From Aquilaria yunnanensis (Eukaryota; Streptophyta; Magnoliopsida; Malvales; Thymelaeaceae), in assembly GCA_039654915.1 (NCBI GenBank), contig CM077597.1, positions 85,872,001 to 85,936,000 of the forward strand: a stretch of DNA of 64,000 nt. The letters are read 5' to 3'. Shown here in pieces: positions 11,021 to 19,852 of this stretch (position 1 is the first letter of the stretch; every line of letters starts with the position of its first letter). Position numbers and translations under genes: made by a program. Below the pieces are notes generated by a model that was given only the letters and a program-made list of their open reading frames with translations, was not told the origin of the DNA and did no database searches.

Positions 11021-11035
11021 GCTGCCCCCCTTTGC
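11021..11035 (-). promoter_or_regulatory. Polypurine tract
   Basis: The minus strand reads GCAAAGGGGGGCAGC directly before the 3' LTR. This purine run is the expected plus-strand primer and confirms the orientation. Confidence 0.8.
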
Positions 11036-11109
11036 ATGCTTCATGAGACATGATGTATGCAAAGTCGTTACCAAATTTCGTCCGGCTTAGCTAGGCATTG
11101 AAAACCTTT

Positions 11110-12450
11110 TCGCCGCCTAAATCCTGAGGTTAAGGAACTCTCCTTAGAACCCCGGCGATAGGAGCTCTCCTATCGTTGAAGGAAAATTGATTGTTTCTGA
11201 GGCAAAGGTTCCATCCTTAAAACCTCGGATTGATTGATTGATTTCGAAGCAAAGGTTCCATCCTTAAAACCTCGAATTGATTGATTGATTTCGAGGCAAA
11301 GGTTCCATCCTTAAAACCTTGAATTGATTGATTGATCTCGAGGCAAAGATTTCATCCTTAAAACCTCTGATTGATTGATTGATTTCGAGGTAAAGGTTCC
11401 ATCCTTAAAACCTCAGATTGATTGGTTGATTTCGAGGCAAAGGTTCCATCCTTAAAACCTCGGATTGATTGATTGATGTCGAGGTAAAGGTTCCATCCTT
11501 AAAGCCTCGAATTGATTGATTGATGTCGAGACAAAGGTTCCATCCTTAAAACCTCGGATTGATTGATTGATGTCGAGGTAAAGGTTCCATCCTTAAAACC
11601 TTGAATTGATTGATTGATCCCGAGGCAAAGGTTCGATCCTTAAAACCTCGGATTGATTGATTGATTTCGAGGCAAAGGTTCCATCCTTAAAACCTCGGAT
11701 TGATTGATTGATGTCGAGGTAAAGGTTCCATCCTTAAAACCTCGAATTGATTGATTGATCTCGAGGCAAAGGTTCCATCCTTAAAACCTCGGATTGATGA
11801 AAATTGATTATTTTCGAGGCAAAGGTTCCATCCTTAAAACCCCGATGATGAAAATTGATTATTTTCGAGACAAAGGTTCCATCCTTAAAATCCCGACGAT
11901 GAAAATTGATTGTTCTTCGAGGCAAAGGTTCCATCCTTAAAACCCCGATGATGAAAATTGATTGTTCTTCGAGGCAAAGGTTCCATCCTTAAAACCTCGA
12001 TGAAAATTGATTGTTTTCGAGGCAAAGGTTCCATCCTTAAAACCCTGATGATGAAAATTAATTAATTTCGAGACAAAGGTTCCATCCTTAAAATCCCGAC
12101 GATGAAAATTGATTGTTCTTCGAGGCAAAGGTTCCATCCTTAAAACCCCGATGATGAAAATTGATTGTTCTTCGAGGCAAAGGTTCCATCCTTAAAACCC
12201 CGATGAAAATTGATTGTTTTCGAGGCAAAGGTTCAATCCTTAAAACCCCGATGATGAAAATTGATTATTTTCGAGGCAAAGGTTCCATCCTTAAAACCCC
12301 GATGATGAAAATTGAATGTTTTCGAGGCAAAGGTTCCATCCTTAAAACCCCGATGATGAAAATTGATTCTTTTCTAGGCAAAGGTTCCATCCTTAAAACC
12401 CTGATGATGAAAATTGATTTTGAGGCTAAGGAGCTTTCCTTAGGACCTCG
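11110..12450. repeat. Minisatellite array, about 46-bp unit, in the element's 3' UTR
   Basis: About 27 imperfect units share the core 'aaaggttccatccttaaaac'. Left units have 'gattgattgattgatt' spacers and right units have 'gatgatgaaaattgatt' spacers, so two subarrays are visible with a switch near 11800. Long frames across it on both strands are by-products of the repeat. Tandem arrays just upstream of the PPT are known in Tat-lineage elements and are described as a source of satellite DNA. Confidence 0.9.
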
Positions 12451-12966
12451 AGCGAAATTTATATGAAAGCAATTGAAATTGGAATAATTTTCTTCGAAAG
12501 TGTGAATTTTCATAATAGGCGAGCGCAAAGAATTAGGCTTCGATAAAACGAGTGAATCTTGATGATGACAATAACACTGACAAATTATGTAAAGGGAACA
12601 GATGTTTGGAATCAATATTCAAGGTTCATATAATATTTTCTTCAGTAAATATAGATTCCCTTGTGAGATATGTCATCCGAATAAGGTTAAAGCTTAACTA
12701 CCCCAAAATGTTATGCCTAGTAGACCTAATAGGATGCGTCTCAAGAGTAACAAAAATTACTCTTTACTCAGCCATTCCAACCTAAAGGCATTGTCCTATG
12801 GTTTTAATATCAGCCTGGACGAAACTATATTATAAAAAAAAGAAATTCCCTAAAAGGAAAAACTGAAACGCGAAAGAAAATGCTGATAATAAAACTAAAG
12901 GACAAGAAAAACGGATCAGATCGCTTCTTTCTTCCACAATACTTCAACAGGGTGAGTAGAGGACCA
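12451..12966. other. LOG 3' flank, no gene
   Basis: This sequence lies between the LOG-like stop codon and the minisatellite. No frame, repeat or clear polyadenylation cluster can be assigned. Confidence 0.4.
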
Positions 12967-13596
12967 TTATGGGAGTGAACTGGTCGGGAAAGACTGTCGT
13001 GTCCAGTCTATCTGAATCATTGCTGGATCTGGTTCAGGAACAAAAGCTTGTATTTTATCTAGCAATTCTTCAGCAGTTGTTGCGGATATTATGATTCGCC
13101 GTGCCACTCTTGATATGAAATTCTTCTGCATAGCATAATCCATAAAAGCTATCAGACCTGTAAAGAAATTGTTAACATTTAAAAGCCCAATGAGTTTCTT
13201 ATGCAAATTAAGTTGGGCCATGGAAGCAATTTGAAAGACTTCTCCCAATGTGCCAAAACCACCTGGTAAAGCGATAAAAGCATCAGCATTTAAAAGCATT
13301 TGTAACACACGCTCTTGCAAATTTTTAACCACTAATTCTTCTCCAATCGTGCCCCCAGAAATAAATTTCAGAGGTCCAGGGATAATGCCCAGAACTTGAC
13401 TTCCTCCTAGAGATGCTGCTGATGCTACACCTCCCATTAATCCGACACTACCTCCTCCATAAACTAAATGTATTTTTCGCTCAGCTAATACTCTACCCAA
13501 ATGGTTGGCTGCTTTTAAATACTCTTCATCTTTTCCAGGAAAAGCCCCAGAAAATACACAAATACTTCGGGATTTCCGAGTTGGGGTTTTCTCCAT
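12967..13596 (-). CDS. LOG-like cytokinin riboside 5'-monophosphate phosphoribohydrolase, captured, intronless
   Basis: The protein has 209 residues. It starts at the ATG at 13596, where MEKTPTRKSRSICVFSGAFP matches the usual LOG start; an in-frame ATG 29 codons upstream adds an unrelated tail. LOG enzymes release free active cytokinin from its nucleotide by cleaving ribose 5'-phosphate. The Rossmann-like LVYGGGSVGLMG, the arginine before the motif (QERVLQM), and PGGFGTLGEVF, fitting PGGxGTxxE with its last Glu, are all present. Plants commonly have TLEE where this has TLGE. Length is normal and there is no stop or frameshift. Host LOG genes contain introns and this copy has none, which suggests capture through RNA. 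It lies on the sense strand of the retrotransposon, downstream of the three NABP-like frames, with a TATA box at 13627-13637. Activity is not proven. Confidence 0.88.
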   Translation of the reverse strand: MEKTPTRKSRSICVFSGAFPGKDEEYLKAANHLGRVLAERKIHLVYGGGSVGLMGGVASAASLGGSQVLGIIPGPLKFISGGTIGEELVVKNLQERVLQMLLNADAFIALPGGFGTLGEVFQIASMAQLNLHKKLIGLLNVNNFFTGLIAFMDYAMQKNFISRVARRIIISATTAEELLDKIQAFVPEPDPAMIQIDWTRQSFPTSSLP

Positions 13597-13626
13597 TCCT
13601 ATCCTTACCCTTATGAGAAAAGAGGA

Positions 13627-13637
13627 TATATTTATAG
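13627..13637 (-). promoter_or_regulatory. TATA box upstream of LOG-like gene
   Basis: The minus strand reads CTATAAATATA about 31 nt before the ATG, which would leave a very short 5' UTR. The preceding TTATCTCTTCATCT resembles the sequence before the TATA boxes of two NABP-like copies. Confidence 0.5.
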
Positions 13638-13679
13638 AGATGAAGAGATAAGGCAATAATTTTATTTTCAAGAATGGAT

Positions 13680-14090
13680 ACATTATTGCCAGCTATTCAC
13701 AGTAGTCACGAGTATGACTCTGGTCAGGTATGGGTACATTATCGTTAAAAGAGGAGGAAAATTTTCAAAATAGCTGCTAGCATGTACAGTAGTCACTACT
13801 GTAGCTTACGTCAGGAGTGGGTACGTGATTGTTGGAAGAGAAGGAAAATTTTAAAAAGTGGCAGCTATATACAGTAATCATAACTGTATCTCATGTCAGG
13901 AGTGGGTACATTATTGGGAGGATAATTTCAAAAGCGACAGCTAGCATGTACAGTAATCGTGACTTTGGTTCACCTCAGGAGTGAATACATTATTACCAAA
14001 AGGGGAGGAAATTTTCAAAAGCGACAGCTAGCACGTACAGTAATCGTGACTTTGATCCTCGTCTTCCACAGGCTTTGCGTCCAGTAATGG
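13680..14090. repeat. Tandem repeat, about 100-bp unit, upstream of LOG-like gene
   Basis: Four to five imperfect units each contain 'cagcta', 'gtacagta', 'tcaggagtgggtac' and 'ggaaaattttcaaaa'. A perfect palindrome, TACAGTAGT-C-ACTACTGTA, lies at 13785-13803. The unit also occurs once in each spacer between the NABP-like copies (near 14810 and 15645), so it belongs to the promoter/intergenic module of the cargo genes. Confidence 0.75.
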
Positions 14091-14102
14091 CTTCAATGCT
14101 TT

Positions 14103-14651
14103 CTATGAATCGGTGATTTGCATTTCATCTAGCTTTCTCACAAACTGGCAAACAGGGTCGTTTAGGGTCAAATTCCCAAGACTGTAACGATCTCGTTCTT
14201 TTTGGAAAATTATCCATAATCCAACAACCTCAAATTGCACTATTCCGCAAGAATGCGCTTCAAGAACCTCTCGAATATCTTCTAGAGATTCCTTACGCAA
14301 GCCATTCTTAATGAATCTTATTCTATCATTACGATTTCTGGTGATCACTCCTGGAGAACGACATTTATTGCCGCAAATCCACCATCCACAATTATGACAA
14401 ACGCCTAGCCTCTTTGCTCTTCTTTTTTTGGCATAAGCGCTTTTACCAAAGCCGGGCATACGGGGAAAGAACGCTTCTGGAACTTCACCAGCTGAACGAA
14501 CCTTAGCTTCGATTAGCCACCGCACATTATCAGGAATGCCTTTGTGCATAAATACTCTGAATCATTCACATCTAGCTTGATAAATCTTTTTAAGAACATT
14601 TATTGGGAAGGAAGGAAAATACTTTCGTAGGGCGGAAAGAGAAGACTCCAT
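14103..14651 (-). pseudogene. NABP-like Cys-finger protein, copy 3 (premature stop)
   Basis: This 549-bp frame is collinear and equal in length with the intact copy at 14876-15424. It starts at the ATG at 14651-14649 and has a premature TGA at 14564-14562 (codon 30). An internal ATG at 14549, five codons after the stop, could give a 148-residue product that keeps the basic block (YAKKRRAKRLG) and the Cys finger (CHNCGWWICGNKC). The long C-terminal domain ends NDPVCQFVRKLD as in the other copies. It is the copy nearest to the LOG-like gene. Confidence 0.7.
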
Positions 14652-14714
14652 TGATGAAGGAGGTATTTAAGAGAAGAAAGAAATTAATGATTGTAGGAAA
14701 CGGAAATAACTAAC

Positions 14715-14743
14715 ATATATTTATAGTGATGAAAGGGATAATG
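14715..14743 (-). promoter_or_regulatory. TATA module upstream of NABP-like copy 3
   Basis: The minus strand contains TTATCCCTTTCATCA followed directly by CTATAAATATAT, about 65 nt before the ATG. Almost the same block precedes the intact copy at 15545-15570. Confidence 0.5.
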
Positions 14744-14875
14744 CGTTAATTACACTTGCAGAAGCAAGTACATTATTGTCAAAAGAAAAGACAAATGACA
14801 GCTTATATGTACAGCAATCATGACTGTGGCTCTCATCTTCCCCTGATTTATGTCCAGTAATGGCTTTAATGCCTT

Positions 14876-15424
14876 CTATAAGTCGGGGATTTGCTTCCCA
14901 TCCAGTTTTCTTACAAACTGACAAACAGGATCGTTTAAAGTCACATTCCCAAGACTGTAACGGTTTCGTTCTTTATGGTAAGTCCTCCATAAACTGATAA
15001 TTTCACCTTGCACTTTTCCACAAGAATGTGTTTCAAGAGTCTCTCGGATATCTTCCAGAGATTCCTTACGCAGGCCATTCTTAATGAATTTTCTTTTATC
15101 TTCACGATTTATGGAGATGTATCCTAAAGAGCGACATTTAGTAATGCAATTACATCGCCCACATTTATAACACACGCCTAGTCTCTTTGCTCTTCGCCTT
15201 TTGGCATAACGGCTTTTACCTAAACCGGGCATACGGGGCATAAATGCATCTGGAACTTCACCTGCCAAACGGACCTTAGCTTCAATTATCCACTGCACAT
15301 TATCGGGAATGCCTTTGCGTGTAAAAACTCTGATTCTTTCACATCTAGCAAGGTAGATCTTTTTAAGGACTTTTATTGGAAGGGAAGGAAAGTATTTTCG
15401 CAGTGCAGAAAGAGTAGAATCCAT
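14876..15424 (-). CDS. Viral-type nucleic-acid-binding-protein-like (NABP-like) protein, intact copy
   Basis: The frame is intact at 182 residues. In order it has an N-terminal helical segment (MDSTLSALRKYFPSLP, then KIYLARCERI); a basic block at residues 70-83 (GKSRYAKRRRAKRLG); a Cys cluster at 85, 88, 91, 93 and 97 (CYKCGRCNCITKC); a segment containing DKRKFIKNG; and a C-terminal domain of about 60 residues ending NDPVCQFVRKLDGKQ. A Gly-Lys-Ser/basic block followed by a short Cys finger and a Phe-Ile-x-x-Gly segment is the layout I associate with the small 3'-proximal nucleic-acid-binding proteins of carlaviruses and vitiviruses, some of which suppress RNA silencing. The C-terminal extension is not part of that family as I know it. 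The assignment is by pattern and unverified; an unrelated plant zinc-finger protein is the alternative. Confidence 0.65.
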   Translation of the reverse strand: MDSTLSALRKYFPSLPIKVLKKIYLARCERIRVFTRKGIPDNVQWIIEAKVRLAGEVPDAFMPRMPGLGKSRYAKRRRAKRLGVCYKCGRCNCITKCRSLGYISINREDKRKFIKNGLRKESLEDIRETLETHSCGKVQGEIISLWRTYHKERNRYSLGNVTLNDPVCQFVRKLDGKQIPDL

Positions 15425-15544
15425 TGATGAGAGAAGAATTTGAGAGAAGAGGGAAATGAATCAGTTATTGTAGGAGACTGGAATAACCGACTTTAGAAGT
15501 CACGAGGTATCTTATCCGCTGCTTAATCAGAAGGAAGAACACGC

Positions 15545-15570
15545 ATTTATAGTGATGAAAAGGGATAACG
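15545..15570 (-). promoter_or_regulatory. TATA module upstream of the intact NABP-like gene
   Basis: The minus strand reads TTATCCCTTTT followed by CATCACTATAAAT, about 120 nt before the ATG. The block matches that before copy 3 and partly that before the LOG-like gene. A TGAGTCA (bZIP/AP-1-like) site lies further upstream near 15670. Confidence 0.5.
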
Positions 15571-15713
15571 TGTCGATTACACTTAGGGGAGCATGTACAT
15601 CTGTCAAAAGAAAATGCAAACTTTTCCAAATATAACAAACTGTATGTACAGTAATTGTGACTGTGACTCACATCTTCCACTGGCTTTACATCTAGTAACG
15701 GCATTAACGGCTT

Positions 15714-16262
15714 CTATGAGTCGAGGATTTGCTTCCCATCCAGTTTTCTTACAAGCTGGCAAACAGGGTCATTTACAGTCAGATTCCCGAGACTGTAACG
15801 GTTTCGTTCTTCATGAAAAATGCTCCATAAACCAAGAAGTTCACGTTGCACGGATCCACAAGAATGCGTCTCAAGAGTCAATTGGATATCATCCAATGAG
15901 TCCTTACTCAGGCCATTCTTAATAAATCGTATTTTATCTTCTCGATTATCAGAGATCATCCCTAAAGAACGACATTTAGTATTACAAGTCCACCGTCCAC
16001 ATTTATGGCAGACTTGTAACCTTTTCGCTCTTCACTTTTTGGCATAAGAGCTTTTGCCTATACCAGGCATGTGAGACACAAATGTCTCTGGGATTTCACC
16101 TGCCAGACGAACCTTGGCTTCGATTAACCACCGCACATCTTCAGGGATTCCTTTGTGCATCAGAACTCTTAATCGTTCACAGCGAACTTGGTAGATCTTT
16201 TTGAGAATGTTCATTGGGAGAGAAGGGAAATACTTTCGCAAGGCGGAAAAAGTAGGATCCAT
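15714..16262 (-). pseudogene. NABP-like Cys-finger protein, copy 1 (premature stop)
   Basis: This is a 549-bp frame collinear with the intact copy, starting at the ATG at 16262. A premature TGA at 16034-16032 (codon 77) falls inside the basic block, right after GKSSYAKK. The frame then stays open to the normal end (NDPVCQLVRKLDGKQ), so it is one nonsense change and not a degraded copy. The starts of the three copies are 838 and 773 bp apart, and the spacers are similar too, so the gene and its upstream region were duplicated as one unit. Confidence 0.7.
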
Positions 16263-16402
16263 TTTCTAGGAGGAAGTAAAAGAAAGAAGGGGTGAAGGAA
16301 TCAGTTATTATGGGCAACTGAGAGAACCGACTTGAGAGTCACGGAGTACCGTATCCGCCGTTTAACCGGAAAAGTGGATCCTACTTCATTTTGATGTGAT
16401 AG

Positions 16403-16418
16403 ATATTTTTTATATTCC
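16403..16418 (-). promoter_or_regulatory. Possible TATA region upstream of NABP-like copy 1
   Basis: The minus strand reads GGAATATAAAAAATATC followed by ATCACATCAAAATGAAG. It is weaker than, and not the same as, the module before the other two copies. Confidence 0.25.
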
Positions 16419-16419
16419 A

Positions 16420-16775
16420 TCGAGCTGACGTCGATCCAGTCCTCGATTATTGAATCCATTGTCCGCTTTTGACAAATTTTCAACGACAATATTTCTTGAT
16501 GTCTGCCTTATCTTTGACTATCTCTTATCTTGGATGCTGCTAAGCTGGCATCAATCCTGTCCTTCCAGGTGTAGCCTCGATTATTGAATCAATTGCCAGG
16601 CTTTTGACAATATTGTCTATTTTATATATTTTTTTTGATATCTGCCTTATCCTTGGCTATAGCTATCTCTTATCTTGGATACTACTAGCTGGCGTCAATC
16701 CGATCCTTCCAGATGTAGTCTCGATTATTGAATCGGTAGCCAAGCTTTTGACAATATTGTCTACTTTATTCTTGA
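16420..16775. repeat. Tandem repeat, about 145-165-bp unit
   Basis: Two and a half units share 'tgccttatcttggctatctcttatcttggat', 'ctggcgtcaatcc', 'gtctcgattattgaatc' and 'cttttgacaatattgtct'. The array lies inside the retrotransposon, just upstream (sense) of the NABP-like triplication. Confidence 0.7.
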
Positions 16776-17734
16776 ATTCCTGATGCGGGTTGGTCCCGCA
16801 TATTAGCTGTGTATCCAGTGATAGATTGGTAAGAGCTGATGACATTGAGATCTCAGCTTATATTGCTGTAGCTGTGCCGTAGATGTGCTTCCCGTTTGGT
16901 CCTTGTTATGTAAAGGCTATGTATGCATGATATGAAATGCATGAATGCAGAGCATGTGTAACTAATGGCTTTTTTTTTTTTTTTTATGGATCTAGTTCTT
17001 TATGTCTTTGTTTTACTGGATCCTTTTTGTGATGGCCTTCTTGGACTATCATTGAATCTTTTTATGCCTTCCAGCTTTTATTCGCTGCCTCAAAAGCCCA
17101 ACTCTTTTCAAAATCCTCTTTCTTTGACTTGTTCTTTGAATTTTGGCCTCAATTTCTTTAAAGTTGGCCCGCCTCATAATTTATATCTCTTTCGGGTACT
17201 CATCCATTGTCATGGATTTGATACCATCAAATGCTTTACTTTCAATGTCTGCTTTGCCCCTTTTCTTGTGACCGTGCCGACACTTACTTATTCCCATGTT
17301 ATAATCTGAATGATTGCTCTTCCTTGAACTCATGTTTTGATCCATAAGACTTGCCCCCTTGTCTATTGAACTTCTTTGTTGGCGGTACTCCTCTTATGCT
17401 TCGTAGAGACTACTTTGCCCCCCTGAATATGGTGTTTATGTGGAAAGAGATATCATCTCGCCTTTGATTTAACAGAAGGTCGAGCATTTCTAGACCTTTG
17501 TGATGGCACTTGATCGTAAATTTCTCTTACAAGAACCACATCTTATTAAAGAAAGACTCAAGCTATGTCCTCACTTTTAAGTCTACATACATTAATGAAT
17601 AATGGTTTGGCCTTAAAGAAAAACTTTCATCAATTTGCAAAGCTTGACAAAGTAATTTACGGTCTTTGTTTTTAATTAAAATATCCTGCCATTCTTCCCT
17701 TTCCAACTCGAAGACATAAACTGTGCAAGGCAAT
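16776..17734. other. Internal region of Tat-like element, no gene recognised
   Basis: The sequence is of mixed composition, with a T tract at 16969-16985 and G-runs on the minus strand near 17350 and 17416. One plus-strand frame (16965-17309) begins in the T tract and looks like chance. No pol motif was found on either strand. Confidence 0.5.
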
Positions 17735-18450
17735 AAGGTAGAAACATGATTTACAATAATAGCCTTTTAACTGACAGAGGATGATATCGAGAGGTAAATG
17801 TTAGGTGTGAGGAAAGTTAAGTTTGAATGTTTTTTTTTTGTGGCAGTCTTTTAGCTGAATGAGAATAATATTAAGAGGTAAATATTAGGTCTAAGTAAAG
17901 TTAAGTTTGAGTGGTGTGAAAAAAAGGGTCTTTTAATACTATTCGTGAGCAGCATTAAATAAGGTAGAAACATGATTCACAATGATAGTCTTTTGACTGA
18001 ATGAGGATGTTAGGTCTGAGGAAAGTTAAGTTTAAGTGGTGTGAAAGAATGGTCTTTTAATACTACTCGTGAGCAGTATTAAATAAGGTAGAAACATGTT
18101 TCACAATGATAGTCTTTTAGCTGAATGAGGATGATAAGTCTGAGGAAAGTTAAGTTTAAGTGGTTTGAAAGAAGGGTCTTTTAATACTACTCGTGAGCAG
18201 TATTAAATAAGGTAGAAACATAATTCACAATGATAGTCTTTTAGCTGAATGAGGATATTAAGTCTGAAGGAAGTTAAGTTTTAATGGTGTGAAAGAAGGG
18301 TCTTTTAATACTACTCGTGAGCAGTATTAAATAAGGTAGAAACATAATTCACAATGATAGTCTTTTAGCTGAATGAGGATATTAAGTCTGAAGGAAGTTA
18401 AGTTTTAATGGTGTGAAAGAAGGGTCTTTTAATACTACTCGTGAGCAGAT
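17735..18450. repeat. Tandem repeat, about 120-bp unit, six copies
   Basis: Each unit contains 'aaggtagaaacat', 'cacaatgatagtctttt', 'gaatgaggat', 'gaaagttaagttt' and 'actactcgtgagcag'. The last two units (about 18200-18450) are almost identical, which suggests recent expansion. The array is inside the retrotransposon, between gag and the cargo genes. Confidence 0.85.
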
Positions 18451-18639
18451 TTGATTATGGTGAAAAACTCAATAGTGATGACTTCAAACTTGCCACCTTT
18501 TCCAGAAAGTTTGATCTCATCTGTTGCCCCCCAACTATCGTAATCTTTATGTACACTTGGTTTGAGGGTTACTTTTGTTTTCTAAACCGCCTTTGCAGGT
18601 TTTCAGTCTAGAATCCATAGCTCACTTTTTCTATCTTTT

Positions 18640-18795
18640 TTCTTTTGCTCTAGTTTGAGCCCTTTTTTTCCTTTCTCTTTTTTTGTTTTTGTTTTTGTTT
18701 CCCTTTTTTTTTTTGTTTTGTTTTGTTTTTTTTTTTGTTTTGTTTTTTTTTATATATTTTTTTTGTTCCTTTTTTTTTTGTGTGAGCTATGGTGA
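18640..18795. repeat. T-rich/TTTTG low-complexity tract
   Basis: Long T runs are broken by 'ttttg' and 'ttttc'; on the sense strand this is an A-rich region. It has no coding content. Confidence 0.8.
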
Positions 18796-19275
18796 TGACA
18801 TATTTGATAACTTTCTTGAAGTGAGATGACTCAAGTGGCCTTACTTGCTCGTGCTTGTTCTCAGTTCTTTTTGGTTTTGAATTTTCCCTTGTTGGCTTTT
18901 TGATGGAAGGGATGAACTTTTTCCTTTTCGGAGTTTTTGTTACAGAGAACCGAGATCATAGCCTTCTTGAAATGAGATGATTCAAGTGGCCTTACTTGCT
19001 TGTATTTGCTCTCAGTCTCTCTTTTTTTTTTTGGTTTTGAATTTTCCCTTGTTGGCTTTTTGATGGAAGGGATGAACTTTTTCCCCTTTTTTTTTTTGGA
19101 GTTTGTGTTATGAAGAACCGAGATCGTAGCCTTCTTGAAGTGAGATGACTCAAGTGGCTTTATTTGCTTCTCAGTCTCTTTTTTTTTTTTGGATTTTCCC
19201 TTTAATGGCTTTTTGATGGAAGGGATGAACTTTTTCTTTTCGGAGTTTGTGTTGCGGAAAACTGAAAACCTTTTT
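18796..19275. repeat. Tandem repeat, about 160-bp unit, three copies
   Basis: Units share 'tagccttcttgaagtgagatgactcaagtggc', 'ttcccttgttggctttttgatgg', 'aagggatgaactttttc' and 'cggagtttgtgtta', each with its own T tract of variable length. The flanks resemble one another, so the array grew by unit duplication. Confidence 0.8.
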
Positions 19276-19852
19276 TTTTTTTTTTGAGCATTTATGAGAA
19301 TTGGAAAGCCACTGAAGTCATTTAATATGAGAGCTACCTTGTTTGGAAACTAACCCCAAACTTCTTGCAAGGATGTTGATAACCACTGTGAATTCTTTTT
19401 TAGGGTTGAGGTGCAACATATGAAATCCTTCTTACTAGATTTGGCAGCACTTTCAAGATCATTACTATCAAATTTCCCTTAACTTTTTATTTTCACCCAC
19501 GAGTAGTATCATTTAGAAAGCAAAGTATGATAGCAATAATGGATAGTATAATGGAAAGAGTGTAAAAATGGAAAGTAGTAGAATGCACGCATCACATCTT
19601 TTTGTTGTACCAGAAAAAGAATAGCAGGTGTCCATTTAACAAAGACTACACCCTAGATTCTGGACTAAATCTAGGAGATTTTTACTATTAGATTACTTTT
19701 GCAAGCTTTCAAAGATACAAGTTTATTCAAAGGATTCCCTGTCATTCGAAAATGTATGCGGACTGTTAGGTCAGATCTGACTTGGAGGCCTTCCAAAGTC
19801 AATGTAATTCTAGCTCGAAATCTTCACTTTTCAATTATCAATCACATCGGGC
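19276..19852. other. Sequence downstream of gag, no gene recognised
   Basis: Protease would be expected here in an autonomous Tat element. I see no retropepsin or RT motif in any frame, and only short frames are present. Confidence 0.5.

Noticed and set aside
11110..12450. Possible CRISPR-like regular repeat
   Set aside because: Spacers are themselves repeats ('gattgattgatt') and the setting is a plant retrotransposon; it is a minisatellite.
12161..12615. Long frames with a repeated peptide (KGSILKTPMMKID and its opposite-strand counterpart)
   Set aside because: They are translations of the 46-bp minisatellite on both strands and not conserved proteins.
16965..17309. Plus-strand frame of 114 residues
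   Set aside because: It starts in a T tract (poly-Phe), is antisense to the element, and shows no recognisable motif.
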